DNA of 42,460 bases from Phycisphaerae bacterium. GTDB taxonomy: Bacteria > Planctomycetota > Phycisphaerae > SM23-33. The position numbers were made by a program, and so were the translations under genes. Numbering within the stretch: position 1 is the first letter of the stretch; every line of letters starts with the position of its first letter. Where the stretch lies: contig JAGXKT010000022.1 of assembly GCA_018335035.1 (NCBI GenBank), positions 1 through 42,460 on the forward strand. The letters run 5' to 3'. The notes below the pieces were generated by a model. That model ran no database searches. It saw only the letters and a list, made by a program, of their open reading frames with translations, and was not told the DNA's origin. Below are positions 17,386-25,288 of this stretch, piece after piece.

Positions 17386-19143
17386 TTACGGAGCGGGCGA
17401 CTCGGCGGGGTTCGACGGGAACTGGATACGGAAGTACCGCGCGTACTGCCCGTCCCGGTCGAGCAATTCGGCGTGCGTGCCGTTCTCGACGATCCGCCCG
17501 TGGTCGACGAAGAATATCTGATCGGCGCGGAAGATCGTGCTGAGCCGGTGGGCGATGGCGAACGTCGTCCGCCCCCGGCGGAGGCGCTCCATCGCCCGCT
17601 GGATGAGTCGCTCGGTCTCCGGGTCCACCGAGCTTGTCGCCTCATCCAGCAGCAGGATCTTCGGGTTTTTCAGCAGGGCTCGCGCGATCGACAGTCGCTG
17701 ACGCTGGCCCTCCGAGAGCTTCACGCCCCGCTTGCCGATGACGGTGTCGTACCCGTCCGGCATCTGCTCGACGAACGGGGCGGCGTTGGCCATCTTGGCC
17801 ACCTCGATGATCTGCTCGCGCGTCGCCTCGGGCAGGGCGTAGCCGATGTTCTCGGCCACCGTGCCGGAGAACAGGAAGTCGTCCTGCATGACCATGCCGA
17901 TGTGCGACCGAAGCGAGCGCAGCGCGACGTGGCGCACGTCGTGTCCGTCGATCAGCACGCGCCCGTCAAACGGCTCGTAGAATCGGGGGATCAGGCGCGT
18001 GACGGTGGTTTTGCCCGCGCCGCTGGGCCCGACGAGGGCGACCATTTGCCCCGGCTCGGCCGTGAAGCTGACACCGTCGAGGATGACCTCGCGGTCGTAG
18101 CGGAAGCGGACGTTGTCGAACTGGACGCGTCCCTCGCAGCGCCGGAGCATGACCGGCTCGGGCGTGTCGCGAATGTCCGGCTCGATGTCCATGTACTCCC
18201 AGAAGCGCTCCAGCGACGCGAAGAACCGCCCGGCGTGCTCCAGCATCATCACCAGCCGCATGATTGGATGCAGAAAATGACCCAGGAGAAATATAAACGC
18301 CGTCAGTGTTCCGACAGAAATCTCGCCGGCGACGGCCAGGTATCCGCCGTAGAACACGACGATCGCCAGGCCGAGGTTGTTGATGAACAGCGCCCCGGGA
18401 AACAGCCGGCACATGTAGCGGATGACGGACATGCGGCTGTGGTAGTGGTTCGTGTTCTCGCCGGCGACGACCTCGAACTCGCGGTCCTCGCTGCCGAAGG
18501 CCTTGATGACCTGAATGCCGCTGAGATTCTCCTCCAGCACGTCGGAGAGGGATTCCTTTCGCTTGCGGACCTCGCGGAACTGCTCCCACATCCGTCCGGC
18601 GACGCGGACGACGAACACCGCCAGCAGCGGCACCATGGCCAGCACCGCCAGCGCCAGCTTCCAGTTCAGAACGAACATCAGCACGGTCGTGCCGCTGACC
18701 ATCACGATTGCCAGCAGGACCGCCTCGGGCCCGTGGTGGGTCACCTCCTGGACCACGTTGATGTCGTCGACGAGGCGCGACAGCAGCCCGCCGGCCTTGC
18801 TGCGGTCGTGGAAGCTCATCGAGAGCTTCTGGAAGTGCCCGTACAGGTCGTTCCGCAGACGCGACGTGATGCTCTGAGCGACCTCGTGGCCCCAGTATTC
18901 CTTGAACGCCGCCAGGAAGAAAAACACGACGAACACGCCCACGACCGCGCCGGCCGACATCGCCAGCAGCCCGACATCGCGCGCCGGAACGGCCACGTCG
19001 ATCAGGTGGCGCACGATCATCGGCGGGACAAGAAACAACAGAATCGCCAGCACATGCATGACCTGCACGGCGGAGAACATCCCCGCACGGGGACGGACGT
19101 ACACGCGGGCGAAACGCCGCAGGGATTCGCTGTTACGGCTCAT
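17386..19143 (-). CDS. ABC exporter half-transporter, MsbA/MdlB-like
   Basis: A 585-residue type IV-fold ABC half-exporter. The N-terminal membrane domain (about residues 20-310) has around six helices; the C-terminal ATPase has Walker A GPSGAGKTT, the signature LSEGQRQRLSIARALL, Walker B ILLLDEATSSVDPETE and the switch histidine AIAHRLST. The signature reads LSEGQ rather than LSGGQ, a tolerated variant. It is divergent from kdsD-kdsC and an LptC-like gene, which makes lipid A-core flipping (MsbA role) a reasonable but unproven guess; multidrug export is the alternative. The start MSRNSE at 19143 is chosen; an in-frame ATG ten codons upstream would add MVPQAGVEPT. Confidence 0.85.
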   Translation of the reverse strand: MSRNSESLRRFARVYVRPRAGMFSAVQVMHVLAILLFLVPPMIVRHLIDVAVPARDVGLLAMSAGAVVGVFVVFFFLAAFKEYWGHEVAQSITSRLRNDLYGHFQKLSMSFHDRSKAGGLLSRLVDDINVVQEVTHHGPEAVLLAIVMVSGTTVLMFVLNWKLALAVLAMVPLLAVFVVRVAGRMWEQFREVRKRKESLSDVLEENLSGIQVIKAFGSEDREFEVVAGENTNHYHSRMSVIRYMCRLFPGALFINNLGLAIVVFYGGYLAVAGEISVGTLTAFIFLLGHFLHPIMRLVMMLEHAGRFFASLERFWEYMDIEPDIRDTPEPVMLRRCEGRVQFDNVRFRYDREVILDGVSFTAEPGQMVALVGPSGAGKTTVTRLIPRFYEPFDGRVLIDGHDVRHVALRSLRSHIGMVMQDDFLFSGTVAENIGYALPEATREQIIEVAKMANAAPFVEQMPDGYDTVIGKRGVKLSEGQRQRLSIARALLKNPKILLLDEATSSVDPETERLIQRAMERLRRGRTTFAIAHRLSTIFRADQIFFVDHGRIVENGTHAELLDRDGQYARYFRIQFPSNPAESPAP

Positions 19144-19260
19144 CGTTGGTTCGACTCCGGCTTGTGGTACCATGCAGACCGGGCAGGGGGCGCTGCGAAT
19201 CGCCCCAGTGTACCGCATGAATCGTCGCCGCGGGGAAAATCCCTGCCACGACGGCCGCAC

Positions 19261-19289
19261 TTGACCACCCGGCGCGGCGCGGGCATAAT
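19261..19289 (+). promoter_or_regulatory. Strong predicted promoter of the kds operon
   Basis: TTGACC 19261-19266, a 17-base spacer and CATAAT 19284-19289. This is the best sigma70-like match in the window. The -10 ends six bases before an ATG at 19296 that opens a ten-codon ORF, not before the kdsD start at 19325. Confidence 0.6.
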
Positions 19290-19295
19290 GCCGCG

Positions 19296-19328
19296 ATGGA
19301 CCCGGTGGACACCGCGAGCGGCCAATGA
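19296..19328 (+). CDS. Possible ten-codon leader peptide upstream of kdsD
   Basis: ATG at 19296 followed by nine codons (MDPVDTASGQ) and a TGA at 19326-19328 that overlaps the kdsD start codon as ATGA. The ATG lies six bases after the -10 box, so it would be at or near the 5' end of the mRNA. The kdsD ATG itself has only a weak Shine-Dalgarno sequence. The arrangement suggests leaderless initiation followed by re-initiation on kdsD. Nothing in the peptide indicates attenuation. It could be chance. Confidence 0.35.
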   Translation: MDPVDTASGQ

Positions 19329-20326
19329 ACGCGGACAAAGTCGATCTTAACCTGGCCCGTCAGACGCTCAAGCTCGAAGGGCAGACGGTGGCCGCGCTGG
19401 CCGAGACGCTGGGCGAGGCGTTCGCTTGTGCGGCGCGGGACGTGTACGCCTGCCCCGGGACGACGATCCTGACGGGCATCGGCAAGGCGGGCATCGTCGC
19501 CCGGAAGGTTTCCGGCACGCTGGCGTCGACCGGAACGCCGAGCATTTATCTCCATCCCGTCGAGGCGTTGCACGGCGATCTCGGGCGGGTGCATCGCGAC
19601 GACGTTGTCATCGCGCTGTCCCACAGCGGCGCGTCGGAGGAGATCATCCGCCTGGTCGACCACATCAAGGCGCGCGGGGCGAAGCTGATCGCGCTGACCG
19701 GCTCGCAGGCGTCGCCCCTCGGGCGGCACGCGGACGTGTGCCTCTGTTACGGGGACGTCGATGAGGCCTGCCCGCTGGGCCTGGCGCCGACCGTCTCGAC
19801 CACGTGCATGCTTGCCGTTGGCGACGCGTTGGCGCTGACGGTGATGCAGATGCGGCGGTTCAGCCCGGACGACTACGCCGCGTTCCACCCCGGCGGCTCG
19901 CTCGGGCGGAAGCTGATGAAGGTCGAGCAGACGATGACCGCCCGCCGGGGCGAGCGGCTTTGCCCGGTTCGCGACACGCTGTCGCTCGGCGAGGCCCTCG
20001 CCGCCGCGGAGAAGGCCACCCGACGCGCCGGCGCCATGCTGCTGGTCGACGGCGACGGGCGGTTGACCGGAATCCTGACCGACGCGGACCTGCGCCGGCT
20101 GCTGGTGACCTCCAACGGCGACGTGCGGTCCGTGCCCGTCGCCGAGTGCATGACGCGCGACCCGAAACACGTTCACCTGGGCGACCTGGCCAGCGAGGCG
20201 CTGGCGATCTTCAACGAGTACCGCATCGACGAGTTGCCCGTCCTGGACGAGGAACATCGCCCCGTCGGCGTGATCGACGTGCAGGACGTCCTCGGGATCA
20301 AGACGGTGAATCATGTCCGCGACTGA
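19325..20326 (+). CDS. kdsD: D-arabinose 5-phosphate isomerase
   Basis: Converts ribulose 5-phosphate to arabinose 5-phosphate, the precursor of KDO in LPS. The 333-residue protein has an N-terminal SIS domain (about residues 45-175) with TGIGKAG, ALSHSGASEE and the conserved HPGGSLGR, followed by two CBS domains (about residues 205-330) ending in GVIDVQDVLG. This is the KpsF/KdsD/GutQ architecture; KdsD is favoured because kdsC follows with a 14-base overlap. Confidence 0.93.
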   Translation: MNADKVDLNLARQTLKLEGQTVAALAETLGEAFACAARDVYACPGTTILTGIGKAGIVARKVSGTLASTGTPSIYLHPVEALHGDLGRVHRDDVVIALSHSGASEEIIRLVDHIKARGAKLIALTGSQASPLGRHADVCLCYGDVDEACPLGLAPTVSTTCMLAVGDALALTVMQMRRFSPDDYAAFHPGGSLGRKLMKVEQTMTARRGERLCPVRDTLSLGEALAAAEKATRRAGAMLLVDGDGRLTGILTDADLRRLLVTSNGDVRSVPVAECMTRDPKHVHLGDLASEALAIFNEYRIDELPVLDEEHRPVGVIDVQDVLGIKTVNHVRD

Positions 20327-20849
20327 CCCGGCCGACATCACGGTGCTCGTGCTGGACGTCGACGGCGTGTTGACCGACGGCCGGGTCACGTACACGGCCG
20401 GCGGCGACGAACTCCACGCCTTCAGCGCTCGCGACGGGGCGGGCATGAAATACTGGAAGCGCGCCGGCGGGCGGTTGGCGCTGATCAGCGGGCGCGGCTC
20501 GCCCGCGGTCGAGCGCCGCGCCGCCGAACTCGACGTCGACGCCGTGCGGTTGCAGGCCAAGGACAAGGACGCGGCCTTCGAAGAGGTCCTGTGCGAGCTG
20601 GACGTTCCGGCCGAGCGGGTCGCCGTCGTGTGCGACGACCTGACGGATATTCCGATGCTTCGGCGATGCGGGTATCCGGTCGCCGTCGCCGATGCCGTGG
20701 AGGAGGTCCGGTCCCGCGCGGCGTACGTGACGCGCGCCTGCGGCGGGGACGGCTGCGTCCGCGAGGTGATCGAGCTGCTTCTGAAGGCCTCCGGGCGATG
20801 GGGGCGGATTCTGGAGCGGTATCTGCCGGATGGGGAGGCATACGCGTGA
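20313..20849 (+). CDS. kdsC: 3-deoxy-D-manno-octulosonate 8-phosphate phosphatase
   Basis: A HAD-family phosphatase releasing KDO from KDO 8-phosphate. The 178-residue protein shows the nucleophile motif VLDVDGVLTDG (Asp15, Asp17), ISGRGS as motif II, a conserved lysine region (AKDKDAAF) and CDDLTDIPML as motif III/IV. Its length matches the capless C0-type KdsC. It overlaps kdsD by 14 bases and the next gene by GTGA, so the three genes are translated as one operon. Confidence 0.92.
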   Translation: MSATDPADITVLVLDVDGVLTDGRVTYTAGGDELHAFSARDGAGMKYWKRAGGRLALISGRGSPAVERRAAELDVDAVRLQAKDKDAAFEEVLCELDVPAERVAVVCDDLTDIPMLRRCGYPVAVADAVEEVRSRAAYVTRACGGDGCVREVIELLLKASGRWGRILERYLPDGEAYA

Positions 20850-23800
20850 AACGCCGCGTGTTGCTGCTTGTCGGAACGTTTGGCGCGCTTCTGGCGGCCT
20901 TGTTGGCCTACCAGGTCGTGGTGCGGTACGACATCGTCCGGCCGGATGAGACGCCCGGGCTGCGCGACGGGCCGCAGCACGCCGCGCCGGCCGGCGCAGA
21001 CGACGTCGGACAGCTCGAACCGCGCCACGGCGAAGGGCTGGACATCACGTTGGGGCAGGACGAGCCGGTCGGGCGGCGGTTTCAGTGCGATCGCTATGAG
21101 AAGGACGGCAAGTACGGGTATGACCTGGGCAACCCGAAGCTGACGTTCTTCTTCGCTGACGGGCAGGTTGCGACCATCCGGGCGGACCGCGGGTACGGGC
21201 GCTTCGCCGGGTCCATCATGGAGGTGGATTTCCAGGAACTGCGCCTCTCGCAGAACGTGGTACTGACGCTGGACCGCGGCAAATCGCCTCTGCAGGCGCC
21301 GCTCGACCAGCGCCCCGCCGACCGCGTCGTCATGCGCATGGACAGCGTCCTGTTCGACCGTCATCTGCTGCGGATCGAGACGAACAGTCGCGTGGAGCTG
21401 CACGCGGCCGAGGGCGACGTCTATGGGCGCGGCATGGAGGCCACCTGGACGGAGAATCCGCGCCAACTCAAGCTGTTGCGCATTGTCGAGGGCGAGCGAA
21501 TTGTCCTGCACGACGTTCCCGAGGGGATGGACATGTTCGCGCTGCCCGGCGCTGAGGCGACGTCGTCGGATTCGCGAACGCCCGAGGCGGCGGACGAACC
21601 GGATGCGCCGGACCCGCCCCGGGCGGCGCGAACCGCGCCCGCCGAGCCGCCTGCAACGCGCCCCGAGCAGGGCGACGCGCCCGACAACGTCTATCGCATC
21701 GAGCTGTTTGATGCCGTTCGGGTGATGTCTGCCGACGGGCGCATGGACGGTGCCGACAGCTTGGCCGTCCGCGTCGAGTGGGATCGGTCCATGCTGGGCG
21801 AGGACGAGGCGCCGTCCGATGCGCCTCGAGAAGCGCAGCCGCCCGCCGACGCGACGCGCCCCGCGACGCGCCCGGCGACACGCAAGCAGAACGCGGTTAT
21901 CCGCTGGAAGGGGAACCTGGTCATTCGTCCCGTGGGCTGGACGCCTTCGCCGTCGTCGGATCGCTACACGGCCGCGGCGCGGGGCGCGCCTCTACGCTTG
22001 ACGGACGGGCAAACCAGGGCGACCTGTCAGTCGTTTGCGTACTGGCAGGACGCGGCGCCGGACGGGACGGGGCGTCGCCAGCGCGGGCAACTGACCGGTA
22101 CGGCCGACGAACCCGCCACGCTGAGACTGGACGACGGATCGCGCGTCGAATGCGCAGTCATGCGATACGATCGGCTGGCGGCGCGCGCCGAACTGCAAGG
22201 GGCGGGGCGCATGACGCGACGGGGCGCCGCGCTGTTCGACGGCGAGGGCGCCGAGGCGGACGGCGAGGACAAGCCCCAACAGATCGCGTGGCGCGACTCG
22301 GGCATGTTGGTGCTTGCCGATCGCTCGGAAGCGGACGGGGGCACCGGCTTGGAACGGGTCGAGCGGGCCTTGTTCCGCGGGGAGGTGCGCCTCAGGCAGG
22401 GCGAAGGCGACGAGGCCGAGTTCGTCCACTGCGACGAGCTGCGCCTGCGGCGGGCCCCGCCGCCGCACCGACGTCATCGCCAGGCCGAAGCGATCGGAAA
22501 CGTGCACGTCCGAGCCATGGGGCTGGATGCGCATGCGCGACGCGGGCTGTTGACCGCCGAGCCCAAGGACGAGCCAAGCGGCGAATCCGGCCTGGAGGTG
22601 ACGCGCATCGAGATGCACGGGGACGTGCGGAGCAGGACGATCGAGACGGACGAACCGGTCACGGCGACAGGCGACCGCGTGGTGGCCGACGTGCGACAGC
22701 GCAATGCCGTCCTTTACGGCGACAAGGCGCCGACGGGCTGGGCGGAGCTGCGCCAGGGGGCGAGTCGCCTCCGGGGCGAGCAGCTTCGCTTCTACCTGGT
22801 TGCCGATCCACGCGGCGACGGCAACGAAGTGGAGGTTCGCTCCAAGGGCCCGGGGGCACTGGATTTCGTGACGCGGCGCGGCTTCGGCGGTCAGGATCTG
22901 TCCGAGCCGCGTGCCATTCGCGTCACCTGGGCCAAGAGCATGAACTACCAGGGCCCGCGGGACGTGGCGGAATTCGTCGGCGACGTGACGCTCGACAGCG
23001 GCCCGGACCACGTAACCGCGGAGGCGATGCGCGTGCGCTTCCGGCGCACGGAAGACGACAAGACCGAAGCCCCCGCGCCCTCGCGCGAAGAGGACGCCGA
23101 TGCATTGCCCGTGGCGCTGAGCATGGAGGATTTCTCGTCCAAGCGGATCCGCATGATTCGCGCTCAAGGCGCCGACCCGAAAGACCGGAACGTGCTGTGG
23201 GTCCGCCGGGAGGTGGACGATGACGGCAAGCTGCTGCGCCGCGTGCAGCTTCGCAGCACGGATTTCCACTACGATGTCGATCTGGCCCGCGCGATCATCA
23301 CGAGTTGGGGAAAGGCCATCGTGGAAGACTACCGCGCGCCGAAGCCCGCCGACACTACCGACGAGGACGGCGAGGCGCTGGGCGGCATGCGACTGCAGCG
23401 CCCCTCGCAGAGCGTGCTGGAGTGGCAACCGGCCGAGCGGACGCCCGGCGAGCCGGTCGCCGGGCCGGCCTGCTACATGGAATTGCTTCAGAAACAGCGC
23501 CAGGCGACGGTCCAGGGCGACGTGACGGTGCGGCACCGAAGCGGACGCAAAATGGTTCGGCGCGCGGCCTTGCCGGATGGACGATGGGAGACGCTGCCGC
23601 CCGGCCAGGCCTTCGATCTTCGTTGCGGGCGTGCCGTGGTCTGGTTCGCCGAACCGGACGACGATGACGATGCCGCCGACGGCGGCGACGGCCTGCAGAT
23701 CGGGCCGCTCAAGCGCTTCAGCGCCACGCGCCGCGTCAATATGCGGTACGCGCCCTGGCAGGTGCTCGGCGAGCGCGTGTGGTACGACCGCAGCAGGGAC

Positions 23801-23971
23801 ATCGTCACGGCGCAGGGCTTCCGACCCGGGCAGCCGCCCGCCGACGCTCAGATCATCTACGAGGACCCCGAGACCGGACGCTCGCAGACGTGGTCAAATC
23901 CCAAGCTCACCCTGTTTCCGGGAAAGCAGCAGGTCCTTTCCGAGGACGCCTCGGCCACGGGCGGACGGTGA
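20846..23971 (+). CDS. Giant LptC/LptA (OstA-like) periplasmic protein
   Basis: A 1041-residue protein with one N-terminal membrane anchor (VLLLVGTFGALLAALLAYQV) and no further helices, so it should project into the periplasm. An LptC-like part near residues 75-150 is followed by an acidic, proline-rich linker (about 230-290) and many short beta-strand units of the OstA/LptA type, marked by G-[END]-V motifs at Gly512, 551, 592, 712 and 891 (RGEVRL, IGNVHV, HGDVRS, VGDVTL, QGDVTV), each followed by strands such as RGEQLRFY and TAEAMRVRF. LptC and LptA are each about 190 residues. The position directly after kdsD-kdsC is where lptC-lptA lie in enterobacteria. A GTG start is supported by GGGGAGG seven bases upstream. 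I infer an LPS-transport bridge; no LptB is adjacent. Confidence 0.7.
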   Translation: MKRRVLLLVGTFGALLAALLAYQVVVRYDIVRPDETPGLRDGPQHAAPAGADDVGQLEPRHGEGLDITLGQDEPVGRRFQCDRYEKDGKYGYDLGNPKLTFFFADGQVATIRADRGYGRFAGSIMEVDFQELRLSQNVVLTLDRGKSPLQAPLDQRPADRVVMRMDSVLFDRHLLRIETNSRVELHAAEGDVYGRGMEATWTENPRQLKLLRIVEGERIVLHDVPEGMDMFALPGAEATSSDSRTPEAADEPDAPDPPRAARTAPAEPPATRPEQGDAPDNVYRIELFDAVRVMSADGRMDGADSLAVRVEWDRSMLGEDEAPSDAPREAQPPADATRPATRPATRKQNAVIRWKGNLVIRPVGWTPSPSSDRYTAAARGAPLRLTDGQTRATCQSFAYWQDAAPDGTGRRQRGQLTGTADEPATLRLDDGSRVECAVMRYDRLAARAELQGAGRMTRRGAALFDGEGAEADGEDKPQQIAWRDSGMLVLADRSEADGGTGLERVERALFRGEVRLRQGEGDEAEFVHCDELRLRRAPPPHRRHRQAEAIGNVHVRAMGLDAHARRGLLTAEPKDEPSGESGLEVTRIEMHGDVRSRTIETDEPVTATGDRVVADVRQRNAVLYGDKAPTGWAELRQGASRLRGEQLRFYLVADPRGDGNEVEVRSKGPGALDFVTRRGFGGQDLSEPRAIRVTWAKSMNYQGPRDVAEFVGDVTLDSGPDHVTAEAMRVRFRRTEDDKTEAPAPSREEDADALPVALSMEDFSSKRIRMIRAQGADPKDRNVLWVRREVDDDGKLLRRVQLRSTDFHYDVDLARAIITSWGKAIVEDYRAPKPADTTDEDGEALGGMRLQRPSQSVLEWQPAERTPGEPVAGPACYMELLQKQRQATVQGDVTVRHRSGRKMVRRAALPDGRWETLPPGQAFDLRCGRAVVWFAEPDDDDDAADGGDGLQIGPLKRFSATRRVNMRYAPWQVLGERVWYDRSRDIVTAQGFRPGQPPADAQIIYEDPETGRSQTWSNPKLTLFPGKQQVLSEDASATGGR

Positions 23972-24110
23972 GCTTGCGTCGGGCGGGGCTCCAGCGCCGT
24001 GTGGCGCCAACGCCCGCGCTGTGCACCGGCAACGCCGTCTGAGGGGCGGGCTGCGGATGCAGCGGCTATGACGCAGTCCTTTCGCGTGTGTGCGGCTTCG
24101 CGGCGCGGCG

Positions 24111-25247
24111 TTACTCGAACAAACTGCCGGCCGGAGGGGTCGGCACGTAGTCGTGCTCGTGGAAATACGCGACCGCCTCGCTGACGGATCGGAATACGGC
24201 CGTGGCCGTTTGCGTGATGAACGGTGACGGCTCGGCGTCGGGCTTCCAGATGACGAACACGTCGCGCGTGGCCTCATGGGCGTGTTGCAACTCGCGCTCG
24301 ACCCCGCTGGACAGGCCGGGGCGACCGTCGGGAAGCCGCGGAATCAGCGAGATGACCATCTCGGCCTGGTCGATGAGCTTGAAGTCGCGGGCGTAGATCT
24401 GCCCGTCGATGTCGGGCAGGATGTCCAGCACCTGTGAGGTCTCCAGGCGGACGCGGGCGTCTTCCGGGCCGACCTCGAAGCTACGGTGCCCGGCCTCGGC
24501 GGCCTCGATCGCCGGAGCGGCGAGGTACTTCTCCTCCACGTCGCCGGGGTCGAAGCACACGAAGTGATGCTTCATCTCGCGGCGGAAGCCGAGGATTTCG
24601 GCGATCTGCTCCGAGCCGGCCGGCACGTGCGACATCGGGTAGCTCAGGTAACACTTGCGCAGTTCCGGGCGGCAGATCAGGTTGACGAACGTCTGGATCG
24701 TCGTGTCGTCCTGGCCGCGCGCGAGGATGTAGAACCCGTCGCGCCGGCGTGCGGCGCCGCGGTCGCCGGCGGCCCGGACGATCTCGCTGAGCAGCTCGGT
24801 TGCCAGCGTTTCCTCCTCGCGCCAGACCATCAGGTCCTTCAGCGTGTGGTCGTCGTGCCCGTCGCGGGTCAGGCGGTAGTGCACGCGGTCGATGTTGTCG
24901 ACCAGCACGACGTACAGCTCCGCGTCGAGCCGGACCATGTGATCGTAGTCGAAGGCGTAGAACAGCCCGTGTCGCCAGCGGAACGTCGCGTGCGTGTTGA
25001 CGACCACGTCCGTCCGCTCGCGTCCCTCCGAGAGGATGTCCTTGAACACGCTCCGCCGCAGACTCGTCAGCCGGCTCAGCGGCAGGTCCAGAATCCTGCC
25101 CGCCGCCACGTCGGGCGCCTCGGCGTACATCCGTGTGCCGACGTGGTACACCGTCCAGTCGTGCCCCTGCTCGCGCGCCAATTCGGCCGCACGCGACAAA
25201 AAGGGCTTCTTGTCCATCCCGACCTGTCCGGTCACCACCACGCGCAT
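24111..25247 (-). CDS. P-loop kinase-like / nucleoside deoxyribosyltransferase-like fusion
   Basis: A 378-residue protein with two parts. Residues 1-190 look like an archaeal-type adenylate kinase or AAA-type P-loop fold: RVVVTGQVGMDKKPF, a VVVNTHATFRW strand and a DNIDRVHYRLTRDGH segment. The P-loop is degenerate, with DKKPF instead of GK[ST]T. From about residue 200, KCYLSYPMSH, then a C-terminal IDQAEMVISLIPRL, a glycine turn and SSGVERELQHAHEATRDVFVIW resemble the nucleoside 2-deoxyribosyltransferase fold, where the acidic residue of the GxxxE segment is catalytic. Function unknown. The start at 25247 is preferred to 25256 because the earlier ATG overlaps a TAGAAT box that ends seven bases before 25247. 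Convergent with the LptC-like gene. Confidence 0.6.
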   Translation of the reverse strand: MRVVVTGQVGMDKKPFLSRAAELAREQGHDWTVYHVGTRMYAEAPDVAAGRILDLPLSRLTSLRRSVFKDILSEGRERTDVVVNTHATFRWRHGLFYAFDYDHMVRLDAELYVVLVDNIDRVHYRLTRDGHDDHTLKDLMVWREEETLATELLSEIVRAAGDRGAARRRDGFYILARGQDDTTIQTFVNLICRPELRKCYLSYPMSHVPAGSEQIAEILGFRREMKHHFVCFDPGDVEEKYLAAPAIEAAEAGHRSFEVGPEDARVRLETSQVLDILPDIDGQIYARDFKLIDQAEMVISLIPRLPDGRPGLSSGVERELQHAHEATRDVFVIWKPDAEPSPFITQTATAVFRSVSEAVAYFHEHDYVPTPPAGSLFE

Positions 25248-25288
25248 GGGCGGCATTCTACCGCCGCGCGGGCGGTACGAACAGGGGG

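Noticed and set aside
19325-21511. Long open frames on the strand opposite kdsD, kdsC and the LptC-like gene
   Set aside because: High GC produces long antisense frames everywhere here; these have no motif, no start signal and arginine/alanine-rich composition.
23972-24110. A gene or strong terminator between the convergent LptC-like and kinase-like genes
   Set aside because: Only a 5-bp GCGCC/GGCGC stem at 23994-24007 and no credible reading frame.
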